Origin: Streptomyces acidiscabies
Lineage (GTDB): Bacteria; Actinomycetota; Actinomycetes; Streptomycetales; Streptomycetaceae
Reading direction: 5' to 3'
Assembly (NCBI RefSeq): GCF_020010905.1
Contig: NZ_JAGJBY010000001.1
Span: 5,228,001-5,292,000 of the forward strand
Length of the DNA stretch: 64,000 nt
Shown here: positions 33,275 to 41,073 of the stretch, one piece after another
How positions within the stretch are numbered: the stretch's first letter is position 1
Layout: each line of letters starts with the position of its first letter
Position numbers and translations under genes: made by a program
The notes under the pieces: model-generated
Seen by the model: only the letters and a program-made list of their open reading frames with translations
Told to the model about the DNA's origin: nothing
Databases searched by the model: none

Positions 33275-34452
33275 CCATCGACTGGCCCCGGTTCGCCCAC
33301 GACCACTGGGAACGCGAGCCCACCCGCCTCCCCGCCCCACCCCCAGCCACCATCGAGGCCCTCCACGCACTCACCGTCCACGCCAGCGCCCCCTTCCGCG
33401 CCGGCACCCGCTTCGGCGTCACGCCCGACGTCCAACTCCTCATCGGCGACGGCCGATTGCGCGCACCCGGCGCCCTCCTGCCGGACGACCCCACCCCCGA
33501 CGCCTACCACGACCGCCTCGACACCGCCGTACCCGGACACGGCCACCTGCTGACCGTACGGCAGCCGCTGCTGCTCGACTTCGCGCTCTGGGCGGCCGTA
33601 CGCGAAGCGATCCAGGGCCTGTGGCGGGAGGTCGGCTGGCCCAACCTGCCGCTGACCGCCGAGATCCTCACCGGCGACCGCTTCACCCAGCACGCCGGCG
33701 CCGCCGAGCCGCCCACGCACGCGGCGTTCACCTGGATCCTGCGCGGGCGCATGGACGTACGGCTGTGGGACGAGGCCCAGGGGCCGCCGCCCGCCGAGAT
33801 CGCCGACGGCGGCGTACCGACCCTCAGCGGCGGACCCGGCGACCTCCTGTACTGGCCCGGCGACCGGCGGCACGTCGACGTCTACCGGGAGCGGTGCACG
33901 GCGCTGCGGCTGCGCGTGCCCGTCGACCGGCGGCTGCCGTTCGCCGCCCTGCGCGACCTCCTCGCCGACCAGGTGCACGCCCGGCGAGGACACGACGAGA
34001 CCGTGCCGTACTTCCCCCTCGGCGCAGACATCGGCGAACCCCTGGCCCGCCTCACCGGCCTCGGCGACGACCTGCGCGACCTCGTCGGCGGCGAGCGCCT
34101 GCGCCGTACGCTGCGTGTGCGCTGGGCCGCGCTGCGGTCGGCCGCCGGACTCGAACCGATCCCCGCGCCCCGCGACGCCGTCCCCCTCGCCCCCGACACC
34201 CCGATCCGCCTCACCGGCGAGATCGTCCGCATGCCCGACGGCCCCCGGCACGAGGTGTGGGCGGTCAACGGCAACGTCTTCACCCTCCCCACCGCAGCCG
34301 CCGACCGCGTGTACGGCGCGCTGCGCGGCGGCGAGCGGACCCGGGTCGCCGAGGTGTGCCACGCCCTCGGCGACGACAAGAACGTGCTCGCGCTGCTGGA
34401 GCGGCTCTACCGGCTGCGCGGCCTCGACCTGGCCGAGGTGCCCGCCCGATGA
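33271..34452 (+). CDS. Cupin/JmjC-like protein, probably lacking the iron-binding HxD
   Basis: 393 residues from ATG at 33271, overlapping the dehydratase stop (ATGA). The centre resembles the JmjC/cupin_8 barrel of its downstream neighbour: 'FTWILRGRMDVRLWDE' aligns with 'TFLYCVRGTKRMRFWD', and 'GDLLYWPGDRRHVDVY' with 'GDLLYWPARYHHVGES'. At the place of the neighbour's His-x-Asp this protein reads Glu-Pro-Pro, so the 2-His-1-carboxylate triad seems lost. The C-terminal 90 residues ('EVWAVNGNVFTLPTAAADRV', 'VLALLERLYRLRGLDL') look like a winged-helix module as in ROXA-type oxygenases. It may be a structural or substrate-binding partner. Confidence 0.72.
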   Translation: MTIDWPRFAHDHWEREPTRLPAPPPATIEALHALTVHASAPFRAGTRFGVTPDVQLLIGDGRLRAPGALLPDDPTPDAYHDRLDTAVPGHGHLLTVRQPLLLDFALWAAVREAIQGLWREVGWPNLPLTAEILTGDRFTQHAGAAEPPTHAAFTWILRGRMDVRLWDEAQGPPPAEIADGGVPTLSGGPGDLLYWPGDRRHVDVYRERCTALRLRVPVDRRLPFAALRDLLADQVHARRGHDETVPYFPLGADIGEPLARLTGLGDDLRDLVGGERLRRTLRVRWAALRSAAGLEPIPAPRDAVPLAPDTPIRLTGEIVRMPDGPRHEVWAVNGNVFTLPTAAADRVYGALRGGERTRVAEVCHALGDDKNVLALLERLYRLRGLDLAEVPAR

Positions 34453-35621
34453 CCCTGACCACCGAGAAGTCCTTCGACTGGGACACCTTCGTCGACCGCT
34501 ACTGGGACCGGGCACCCGTGCTGTACAAGGCCGTCGAGGACGGGCCGTTCGCCGAGGACGAGGTGTTCGGGGCCGCCGTGCGCGGCAGCCGCCCCCCGCA
34601 CCCCCTCGCCGTCCCCACCAACCTCCAGTTCCTCGTGGAGCGCCGCCAGCAGACCCGGCTCCACGACTACCTCCCCGACCTCGCCGACGGCTCCCTCGCC
34701 CGGTACGAACGACGCCTGGCCCAGCGCCTCGACCAGCAGCGCTACGCCCTCGTCGTCCACCGCTTCCACGCCTTCTCCCACCCCCTGTGGGACCGCGCCC
34801 GGCGCTTCTACGCCGGCCTGTGGGAACGCGTCGGCCGCCCCGAGCACTCCGCCGGCTCGACCATGTTCCACGGCTCCTACGAACACAGCCCCGTCGGCGT
34901 CCACCAGGACCGCTTCTCGACGTTCCTGTACTGCGTACGCGGCACGAAACGCATGCGCTTCTGGGACGGCCGCCCCTGGACCGAGCCGGTGCACACGGTC
35001 CTCGACTACCAGCCCTACCTCGCCTCGTCGTTCGTCGCCGAGGCCGAACCCGGCGACCTCCTGTACTGGCCCGCCCGCTACCACCACGTCGGCGAGAGCA
35101 CCGGCAGCGCCCCCGCGACCAGCGTCAACGTCGGCGTCCCGCGCCGCGAACACCGGCCGTACTACGAGGTCAAGGACCTCTTCCGGGGCACCCGACCGGC
35201 CGCCTCCGCACCCCTGTTCACCCCCGACGCGGGCCCGGACGGACGCCTCGGCACCCTCCCCGCAGCCCTCGACGACGCCGTGACCGCCTTCGCCGGCCTC
35301 CTGCGTGAGGACGTCTTCACCGACCGCGCCACCGACCTCGCCCTGAGCGTCGCGTCGGCGGGCGGCTTCTGGCCCACCGAACCACCCGCCGTACCCCGCC
35401 CTTTGGGCGACGACACCGCCGTACGCGCCTGCGCGCCCCTCCTCACCGGGCACGGGCGGATCGCCGCCTGCGGACACGTCGTGACCGGCAGCGCGCCTGC
35501 GCTGGTGGAGCGGCTCGTGGCGGGGGAGACCGTGCGCGTCCACGGTCTGCCCGCGTCCGAACGCCGCCTGCTGGAAGACCTGGAGAGCATCCGTGCCGTC
35601 ACCCGCGTCGACCTCCACTGA
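34449..35621 (+). CDS. JmjC/cupin_8 2-oxoglutarate/Fe(II)-dependent oxygenase-like protein
   Basis: 390 residues from ATG at 34449, overlapping the previous stop (ATGA). The barrel carries a plausible iron triad: His and Asp in 'PVGVHQDRFSTFLY' (about 153-155) and a distal His in 'ARYHHVGESTGSA' (about 211). 'GTKRMRFWDG' is the usual strand between them. Family members hydroxylate peptide or protein side chains. In this operon it may hydroxylate the precursor peptide, for example at Asp or another core residue; this is inference. Its 3' end overlaps the LanC gene by 29 bases. Confidence 0.78.
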   Translation: MTLTTEKSFDWDTFVDRYWDRAPVLYKAVEDGPFAEDEVFGAAVRGSRPPHPLAVPTNLQFLVERRQQTRLHDYLPDLADGSLARYERRLAQRLDQQRYALVVHRFHAFSHPLWDRARRFYAGLWERVGRPEHSAGSTMFHGSYEHSPVGVHQDRFSTFLYCVRGTKRMRFWDGRPWTEPVHTVLDYQPYLASSFVAEAEPGDLLYWPARYHHVGESTGSAPATSVNVGVPRREHRPYYEVKDLFRGTRPAASAPLFTPDAGPDGRLGTLPAALDDAVTAFAGLLREDVFTDRATDLALSVASAGGFWPTEPPAVPRPLGDDTAVRACAPLLTGHGRIAACGHVVTGSAPALVERLVAGETVRVHGLPASERRLLEDLESIRAVTRVDLH

Positions 35622-36861
35622 CCGGGAGGCGGCGGCCCGGATCGCCGCCGAGATCGCCGACCGGCTCACGGACCCCGAACGGGTGGCGGCCGTCGCCGCA
35701 GCCCCCGACAACCTCATGCACTACCCCGGCGACCCCCAGCCCGTCTGGCACCCCCAGAGCCTCTCCGACGGCCACCCCGCGATCGCCCTCCTCCACACCG
35801 AACTCCACCGCCCGGCGGCCCAGGTCCACGCCCACCTCTCCGCCGCCCTCGCGGCCGGACTGCGCCTGCAACCCCAGGCCCTGTTCAGCGGAATGACCGC
35901 CCTCGCCTTCGCCGCCCGGGCCGCCGCCGACACGTACGGCGGCTACGCCACCCTCCTCGCCGGGCTCGACCGGCACATCGTCGACCAGGCCCGCCGACGC
36001 GCACACGCCGACCGCGAACGCCTGCGCGCGGGGCACTCCGTGGGCGCCTGGACCACGTACGACGTCCTGAGCGGCACCACCGGGACCGGGCGCTACCTCC
36101 TCGCCCGGCGCGACGCATCCCCCGCGCTCACCGAACTCCTCGCCTCCCTCGTGGCCGCCGCGACCGCCGAGAACGGCTGGTGGATCACCGAAGGACTCGA
36201 CCACGGACTCCCCGAACACCTCAACCTCGGCCTCGCGCACGGGGTTTCCGGCCCCCTCGCGCTGCTCGCCCTCGCCTGGCGGGCGGGCGTCCGGGTGGAG
36301 GGGCACGCCGAAGCCGTCGAACGGATCATGGCGCTGCTCACGCGGTGGCGTACGGCCGACGGGTACTGGCCGCACCTGATCACCCGGGCCCACCTGGACG
36401 ACGGCGAACTTTCGGAACACGGGCGGGACTCCTGGTGCTACGGCACCGTCGGCACGGCCCGCGCCGTCCACCTCGCGGGCCTCGCGCTGGGGCGCGGGGA
36501 CTGGTGTGCCGAGGCATGTGCCGCTCTGTACGGTGCGGTGAACGCCGCGAGCGAGGAGCTGACCGTCGACTCGGCGCTGTGCCACGGGTGGGCGGGGATG
36601 CTCCAGATCACGCTGCGGATGGCGCACGACAGCAAGGACCCGGACCTGCTGGGCCTCGCGGACGGGCTGGCGGCCCGGGTGATCGACGAGTTCGATCCCG
36701 AGGCACCGTTCGGCTACCGGTACGACCATCACCTCGCCGCCCGTCCCCTCGACCGGCCCGGGCTGCTGGAAGGGGCTGCCGGGGTCGCGCTGGCGCTGCA
36801 CACGTACGCGACCGGGGGTGTTCCCGCGACGTCGTGGGACGGGGCGTTGTTGTTGGCCTGA
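35593..36861 (+). CDS. Stand-alone LanC-like lanthionine cyclase
   Basis: 422 residues from GTG at 35593, inside the previous gene's 3' end. The repeating alpha/alpha toroid motifs are visible: 'GLAHGVSGPLALLALAWRAG' and 'GRPGLLEGAAGVALAL'-type segments near the C-terminus. Zinc ligands of LanC enzymes are present: Cys in 'DSWCYGTVGTARAVHLAG' (about 281) and Cys-His in 'SALCHGWAGMLQITL' (about 330-331). It should cyclise dehydrated precursor by adding Cys thiols to Dha/Dhb. Class II clusters normally have this domain fused to LanM, so a separate gene is unusual. No transporter or protease gene follows. Confidence 0.88.
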   Translation: MPSPASTSTDREAAARIAAEIADRLTDPERVAAVAAAPDNLMHYPGDPQPVWHPQSLSDGHPAIALLHTELHRPAAQVHAHLSAALAAGLRLQPQALFSGMTALAFAARAAADTYGGYATLLAGLDRHIVDQARRRAHADRERLRAGHSVGAWTTYDVLSGTTGTGRYLLARRDASPALTELLASLVAAATAENGWWITEGLDHGLPEHLNLGLAHGVSGPLALLALAWRAGVRVEGHAEAVERIMALLTRWRTADGYWPHLITRAHLDDGELSEHGRDSWCYGTVGTARAVHLAGLALGRGDWCAEACAALYGAVNAASEELTVDSALCHGWAGMLQITLRMAHDSKDPDLLGLADGLAARVIDEFDPEAPFGYRYDHHLAARPLDRPGLLEGAAGVALALHTYATGGVPATSWDGALLLA

Positions 36862-37167
36862 GGGGGAGGGGGTGTTGCACGACTTGAAACCTTCCGTGGC
36901 CACGTGGCACCACGAACCCGCCGGAGGGCTGGCCGGACCCCGACGACTGGGATGTCCTCCCGACGTGTCGGCGCCCGAAGTGGAAGCGTTGGAGGCTCTG
37001 GCAGTACCTCGCGGACCGCATAGGCCGGGGTCACGCAAGGGGCGCCGCGGGGCGAACACCCCCGCAGGCGCGGGGACCACCTCCCCTGAGAGGGCCTGAA
37101 CCCCGGTGCTCCGCCTTAGTGCTTGAGGTTAACCGCCCGGTGGATGATCGACGCAGCGGAAGCTTTA
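36862..37167. other. Gene-poor gap after the RiPP cluster, with transposon border
   Basis: About 300 bases without a convincing gene. One frame (near 36900-37000) reads 'WPDPDDWDVLPTCRRPKWKR', which could be the relic of a coding sequence. The notable item is a CRISPR-like repeat at 37053-37080. The gap ends at the IS5 element. Confidence 0.5.
37053..37080 (-). repeat. Orphan type I-E-like CRISPR repeat
   Basis: On the minus strand the 28 bases read GTGGTCCCCGCGCC then TGCGGGGGTGTTCG, with the CCCCGC/GCGGGG stem and GTGTTC-type end characteristic of Streptomyces type I-E repeats. No second copy lies about 61 bases to either side, and no I-E cas genes are in the window. Confidence 0.55.
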
Positions 37168-38040
37168 GAGGTTGTCTCATGTGGCGTGATGTTCGTGCGG
37201 CATGATGTCGGTCGTGACTGCCGATCTGTCGAAGCGGCTGGTTCCTGATGAACTCTGGGAGCTGGTCGCCCCGTTGCTGCCGTCGTTCGTCGCTCGACCG
37301 CAGGGAGGCGGGACCGCTCCGCGTGATGAGCGGGCCGTGTTCACGGCGGTGGTGTACGTACTGACCAGCGGGTGTGCCTGGCGGCACCTGCCGCCGACGT
37401 TCGGTACGTCCCCGGCGACAGCGCACCGCCGGTTCACGGCCTGGACCGAAGCCGGCCTGTGGCGCCGGCTGCACCGGGCCGTGCTCGACCGACTCGGCGC
37501 CAGGGGTGAGCTGGACTGGACCTCGGCGATCATCGACGCGGCCTCCGTCCGTGCGAAAAGGGGGGATCACTGACCGGGCCGAACCCGGTCGACCGCGGCA
37601 AGAAGGGCAGCAAACTGCACGTCCTGTCCGACGCCCAGGGCATCCCGCTCGCCCTCGCGGTGTCCGGCGCGAACCTCCACGACAGCCAGGCGTTCAAGCC
37701 GCTGATCCGGGCGATACCCGCCGTCCGCTCGCGGCGCGGACCACGAAGACGACGTCCCGTCAAGATCCGCGCGGACAAGGCGTACTTCTCCGCCGACCAC
37801 CTGGCCTGGCTCCGTGAACGGGGCCTGGTCCCGCGCATCGCACGTCCGGGCATCGAGTCCGGCGAGCGACTCGGCCGGCACCGCTGGAAGATCGAACGGT
37901 CCATCGCCTGGCTGCTCGGCTACCGCCGCCTCACCGTGCGATACGAGCGGAAGGGATCGCACTTCCTCGCCTTCCTCGGCCTCGCAGCCGCCCTGACCTG
38001 CTACAAGAAGCTCGCGAAACTCACCACGTGAGACAACCTC
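37168..38040 (+). mobile_element. IS5-family element (IS427-like group)
   Basis: 873 bp. Terminal inverted repeats begin GAGGTTGTCTCA at 37168 and end TGAGACAACCTC at 38040, extending about 17 bases with one mismatch. A TTA target duplication flanks it (37165-37167 and 38041-38043). It carries one transposase split over two frames. It appears complete. Confidence 0.9.
37202..38031 (+). CDS. IS5-family transposase made by -1 frameshifting
   Basis: The first frame (37202-37573) starts 'MMSVVTADLSKRLVPDELWE' and holds the DUF4096-like N-terminal domain ('GCAWRHLPPTFGTSPATAHR') and the first Asp (AIIDAASVRA). It stops just after AAAAGGGGGG at 37556-37565. Slipping one base back there continues into 'NPVDRGKKGSKLHVLSDAQG', 'IRADKAYFSADHLAWL' and 'HRWKIERSIAWLLGYRRL', which supply the remaining DDE residues. 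IS427-group elements are known to use such a slippery run. Product about 276 residues. Confidence 0.88.
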
Positions 38041-38119
38041 TTAGCCCTGGCTATTCAGCGGAATTGGGCTGTCTGACGCCCCGATAGCAGAAAGGTGCCG
38101 TTGACCTGCAAGGATGTGA

Positions 38120-39376
38120 GTGTCTAGGTCATATCCGCTGCGGGAGCAAGGCACCTTTCCGGTGGTTGAGCGTGCAGGGTGGGACCGTCGGCTGTCCGTG
38201 GTGGCTGACGGGAAGAGGCTGGTCGGGCATGCCGGGGCGGTGCTACTGCGTGGGTGCGCTGACCGCACCGGGCTGACGGGGGCGCTGGCGAAGGTGCTGC
38301 CGTCCAGCACGGTGGCCGGCTGGCGGGGCCGGGCGGAGGTGCTGGTGCACCTGGCGGTCGCGATCGTGCTCGGGGCGTCGAACCTGTCGGAGGCCGAGCA
38401 GCCCCAGCTTCACCATCGCCCGCTGTCCGGGCCCGAGGCATCGGACTCGACGGCCCGCCGTGCTCTTGCCGCGCTTGACGAGGCCACCCTGGCGAAGATC
38501 GCCAAGGCGCGGGCGAGAGTGCGCAGGCACGTGTGGGGCCTGCTGAAACTGCGGCCGGGCGGCTTCCCCTGGCTGACGGTGGCGGGCAAGCGGCTGCGCG
38601 GCTGGATCGTCATCGACCTCGATGCGACGGTCATCACCTCCGCCTCGAAGAAGGCCGGGGCAGCGGTCACCTTCAAGAAGACGTACGGATTTCATCCGCT
38701 GGCCGCGTGGTGCGCGAACACCACGGAGTCCCTGGCCATGCTGCTGCGGCCGGGCAACGCCGGAGCGAACACGGTGGCCGACCACATCACCGTGCTCGCC
38801 GACGCCCTCGCACAGATCCCCGGATCGTCGGCCGCGAAGATCCTCATCCGGGTCGACGGCGCCGGGGCCACCCACGGGCTGCTCGAACATCTCGAAGCAC
38901 TGAACACCACACGGCGCACGGTCCGTTACACCGTCGGCTGGAAGATCACCGAAGACGACGAGAAAGCCATCGCCCGCCTGCCCGGGATGGCCTGGGAGAC
39001 CTCCGTGCACCAGGACGGCAGCCTCCAGGAAGGCTACTTCGTCGCGGAACTGACCGGGCTGAACACCCGCGAGGGCTGGCCCGAGGGCATGCGGCTGATC
39101 GTGCGCCGGGTCCGTCCGGCCCGGCGGCATCTGAAGAAGCTGACCGAGTTCGAAAGGAAGACGGGCTGGCGCTACTGCGTCACCGCGACCAACATCCGTC
39201 ACATGTGGGGCATCGCCGGCTCGGGCCACGCCCAGTTCCTGGACGTGCTGCACCGCTCCCACGCCGGCGTCGAAGACCGGGTACGCACCAACAAGGCCAT
39301 GGGGCTGGACAACCTGCCCTCGCAATCGTGGGAGGTCAACCGCGGCTGGATGCTCGCCGCGAACATCGCCGCCGAT
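38120..39376 (+). pseudogene. IS1380-family transposase, 3' truncated
   Basis: GTG at 38120. 'GPEASDSTARRALAALDEATL' and 'LRGWIVIDLDATVITSASKKAGAAVTFKKTYGFHPLAAW' contain the family signature and first catalytic Asp; 'RVDGAGATHGLLEHLEAL' carries the second. 'MGLDNLPSQSWEVNRGWMLAANIAADL' near 39300-39370 is the last conserved piece, after which the frame enters antisense IS30 sequence and ends meaninglessly at 39778. About 60-80 C-terminal residues are lost, so it is probably inactive. Confidence 0.85.
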
Positions 39377-39658
39377 CTTCCGGATGCCGCGGTCCCAGTC
39401 CTCGGCAGTGCGTTCGTGGACACCGGCCTGTGCTGCGGCGTCCCGCCGTCGCACCCCGGACACGCGAAGCCGGTCGTACTCCGCCCTACCGGAATGTTCG
39501 CTCGCGCCTGGTTTACCACGACCACGGACACCGGCTTTCCGCGCCCACGCAGCCGCCGTGTGACGATTCGCCCCGACCGCCCGCGCAGCACCGGAGACAC
39601 TGCCGTCCTCACGGTCCAACGTCTCGAAGAACCTCGCCTTCAACTCCTCAAAATCCAC
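39373..39658 (-). pseudogene. IS30-family transposase N-terminal fragment
   Basis: Starting at ATG 39658: 'MDFEELKARFFETLDREDGS' then 'AARAVGANRHTAAAWARKAG' and 'RAEYDRLRVSGVRRRDAAAQ', ending 'HERTAEDWDRGIRKIG'. These are the two helix-turn-helix segments that open Streptomyces IS30 transposases. The catalytic DDE domain is gone, cut at the IS1380 joint. Confidence 0.78.
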
Positions 39659-39699
39659 GATCCTCGCAACTCCCTGAACTCCAGGGTGTTGCGAGGATC
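39659..39699. terminator. Strong hairpin at the transposon border
   Basis: GATCCTCGCAAC (39659-39670) pairs with GTTGCGAGGATC (39688-39699), with an inner CCCTG/CAGGG stem. It may be an IS30 end or a transcription barrier; either way it shields the next gene. Confidence 0.6.
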
Positions 39700-39852
39700 A
39701 ATAGAACCCACCCCACCCCACCCCACCGCGCCCCGGGCCGACCTATGCGAACTCCCGGTGCACCCTGAAGAGTTATAGGTACTCCGTGAGTGTCCGGCCT
39801 CCTACCTTGGTGGCGGTTGACCGACTACCACCGAACACGAGGAGAAGCCCTC

Positions 39853-40218
39853 ATGCGTAAGCGCGCCGCGACGGTCCTCGGAGCCGCAGCCGCGGCCTTC
39901 ACACTGGCTACCACGCCCGCCTTCGCCGCCGACACGATTCTGATCGACAAGCCGGGCAAGTTCCAGTACGAGCGCTCGTGCAACAACATCTACACGCTCA
40001 CCCTCACCTCCACGAAGGCTGTGGCCACCAAGACCGATAACCCCCTCGACGGGGCGGCCTGGTGCGCTGGCCACGTCTGGCTCCGCATGATGGGCGACAG
40101 CTTGGGCGACTGGAGCAACGACCCGACGTCGATCACTCGGACCAGCCCCAACGGCAAGTTCCGGTGGGCATACATCAAGGGTTGCGCTGACTGCCACGCA
40201 TACAGGGTGACCCCGTAG
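39853..40218 (+). CDS. Secreted hypothetical protein
   Basis: 121 residues from ATG at 39853 with GAGGAGA upstream. 'MRKRAATVLGAAAAAFTLAT' followed by 'TPAFAADT' is a clear Sec signal peptide with an AFA cleavage site. The mature part of about 93 residues has four Cys ('SCNN', 'AWCAGH', 'GCADCH') and could be disulphide-rich. A similar layout is common among small Streptomyces exoproteins of unknown function. It stands alone between transposon debris and a decayed WD40 gene. Confidence 0.75.
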   Translation: MRKRAATVLGAAAAAFTLATTPAFAADTILIDKPGKFQYERSCNNIYTLTLTSTKAVATKTDNPLDGAAWCAGHVWLRMMGDSLGDWSNDPTSITRTSPNGKFRWAYIKGCADCHAYRVTP

Positions 40219-40519
40219 GTTCTACGGGCGAATCTCGGCGAGCCCCCGTCACCAATGGGCGATGGGGCGCGCTCGTGTCACAGGTGCGCCACGGAGCGTG
40301 CATGGTGCGCTTGCCAGTTACGCGGCACCCCCAAAATGACGGGCAGTCAGACCCCCCCTTGGGGGTGCCTGTTGAGTCGGCACGGAGCGCGGTGCCGGTG
40401 TTGCCACCGGTCCGTTTCTCCATGCCGCTCGCCGAACCCGGCGTACTCGTCTCCGAGTACCGGGCTCTCCACGGACTCTGCCGTTCAGGCGTGGTTGAGA
40501 TGTTTTCAGGGGTTGGGGA
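40219..40519. other. Gene-free interval
   Basis: About 300 bases with no convincing coding frame. A run GACCCCCCCTTGGGGGTG near 40350 is weakly self-complementary. It probably includes the decayed upstream part of the WD40 gene. Confidence 0.4.
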
Positions 40520-40872
40520 TCCTATTGCTCACCGGATACAACAGTGCGATCGACGGCGTCGTCTTCGCCCCCGACGGACACGCACTCGCCCTCACCGGCG
40601 CCGACCACACCGTGCAACTCTGGGACGTCGCCCGAAGGAGCCTGCGGGCCCGCCTCACCGGCCACACCCAGCCGGTCATGGCAGTCACCTTCAGCGCGGA
40701 CGGCCACACGCTCGCCTTCGCCGGCATGGACCGCTCGGTGATCCTGTGGACCACCGACCCTCGGCACACCACCGCCCTCACCTGCCAGGCCGTCGCTCGC
40801 AACTTGACCCCGGCCCAGTGGAAAGAATTCCTACCGGAAATCCCGTACCACCAGACCTGCGACAACACCTGA
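40520..40872 (+). pseudogene. 3' end of a WD40-repeat protein
   Basis: Two WD40 units are readable: 'VVFAPDGHALALTGADHTVQLWD' and 'VTFSADGHTLAFAGMDRSVILW', followed by 'LTPAQWKEFLPEIPYHQTC', a tail common to Streptomyces WD40/STAND proteins. The upstream frame (40255-40520) has no repeat character, so the large N-terminal part is missing. The gene's own terminator follows. It is the stump of a signalling ATPase or scaffold gene. Confidence 0.72.
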
Positions 40873-40875
40873 GCA

Positions 40876-40909
40876 GAGCCGTCCCGCCGATGAATCGGCA
40901 GGACGGCTC
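40876..40909. terminator. Terminator after the WD40 remnant
   Basis: 15-base arms GAGCCGTCCCGCCGA and TCGGCAGGACGGCTC with one mismatch and a TGAA loop. Confidence 0.8.
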
Positions 40910-41073
40910 GCCTTCACGGACCGCACTTGCCGCGTACATGACCTGGTCCGCGAGATCGCCGGGGCCTTCTCCGGACGGTCAGCCGAGTTCCCGAACCGAT
41001 GCGCAGGGTTTCACCGCTGAGGCTCTCGCGCGAATGAGCGCGAGGGCCAGGTACTTGGATGAACAGTGCTGCG

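Larger units (their letters stand above)
38041..39700. mobile_element. Mosaic of a truncated IS1380 element and an IS30 fragment
   Basis: A plus-strand IS1380-family transposase runs to about 39376, where it meets the N-terminal part of an IS30-family transposase on the minus strand. Near the left side AAAGGTGCC (38091-38099) and GGCACCTTT (38150-38158) form an inverted pair bracketing the IS1380 start. The right limit is a hairpin at 39659-39699. The two fragments share the bases GATCTTCCGG at the joint. Neither element is complete. Confidence 0.7.
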
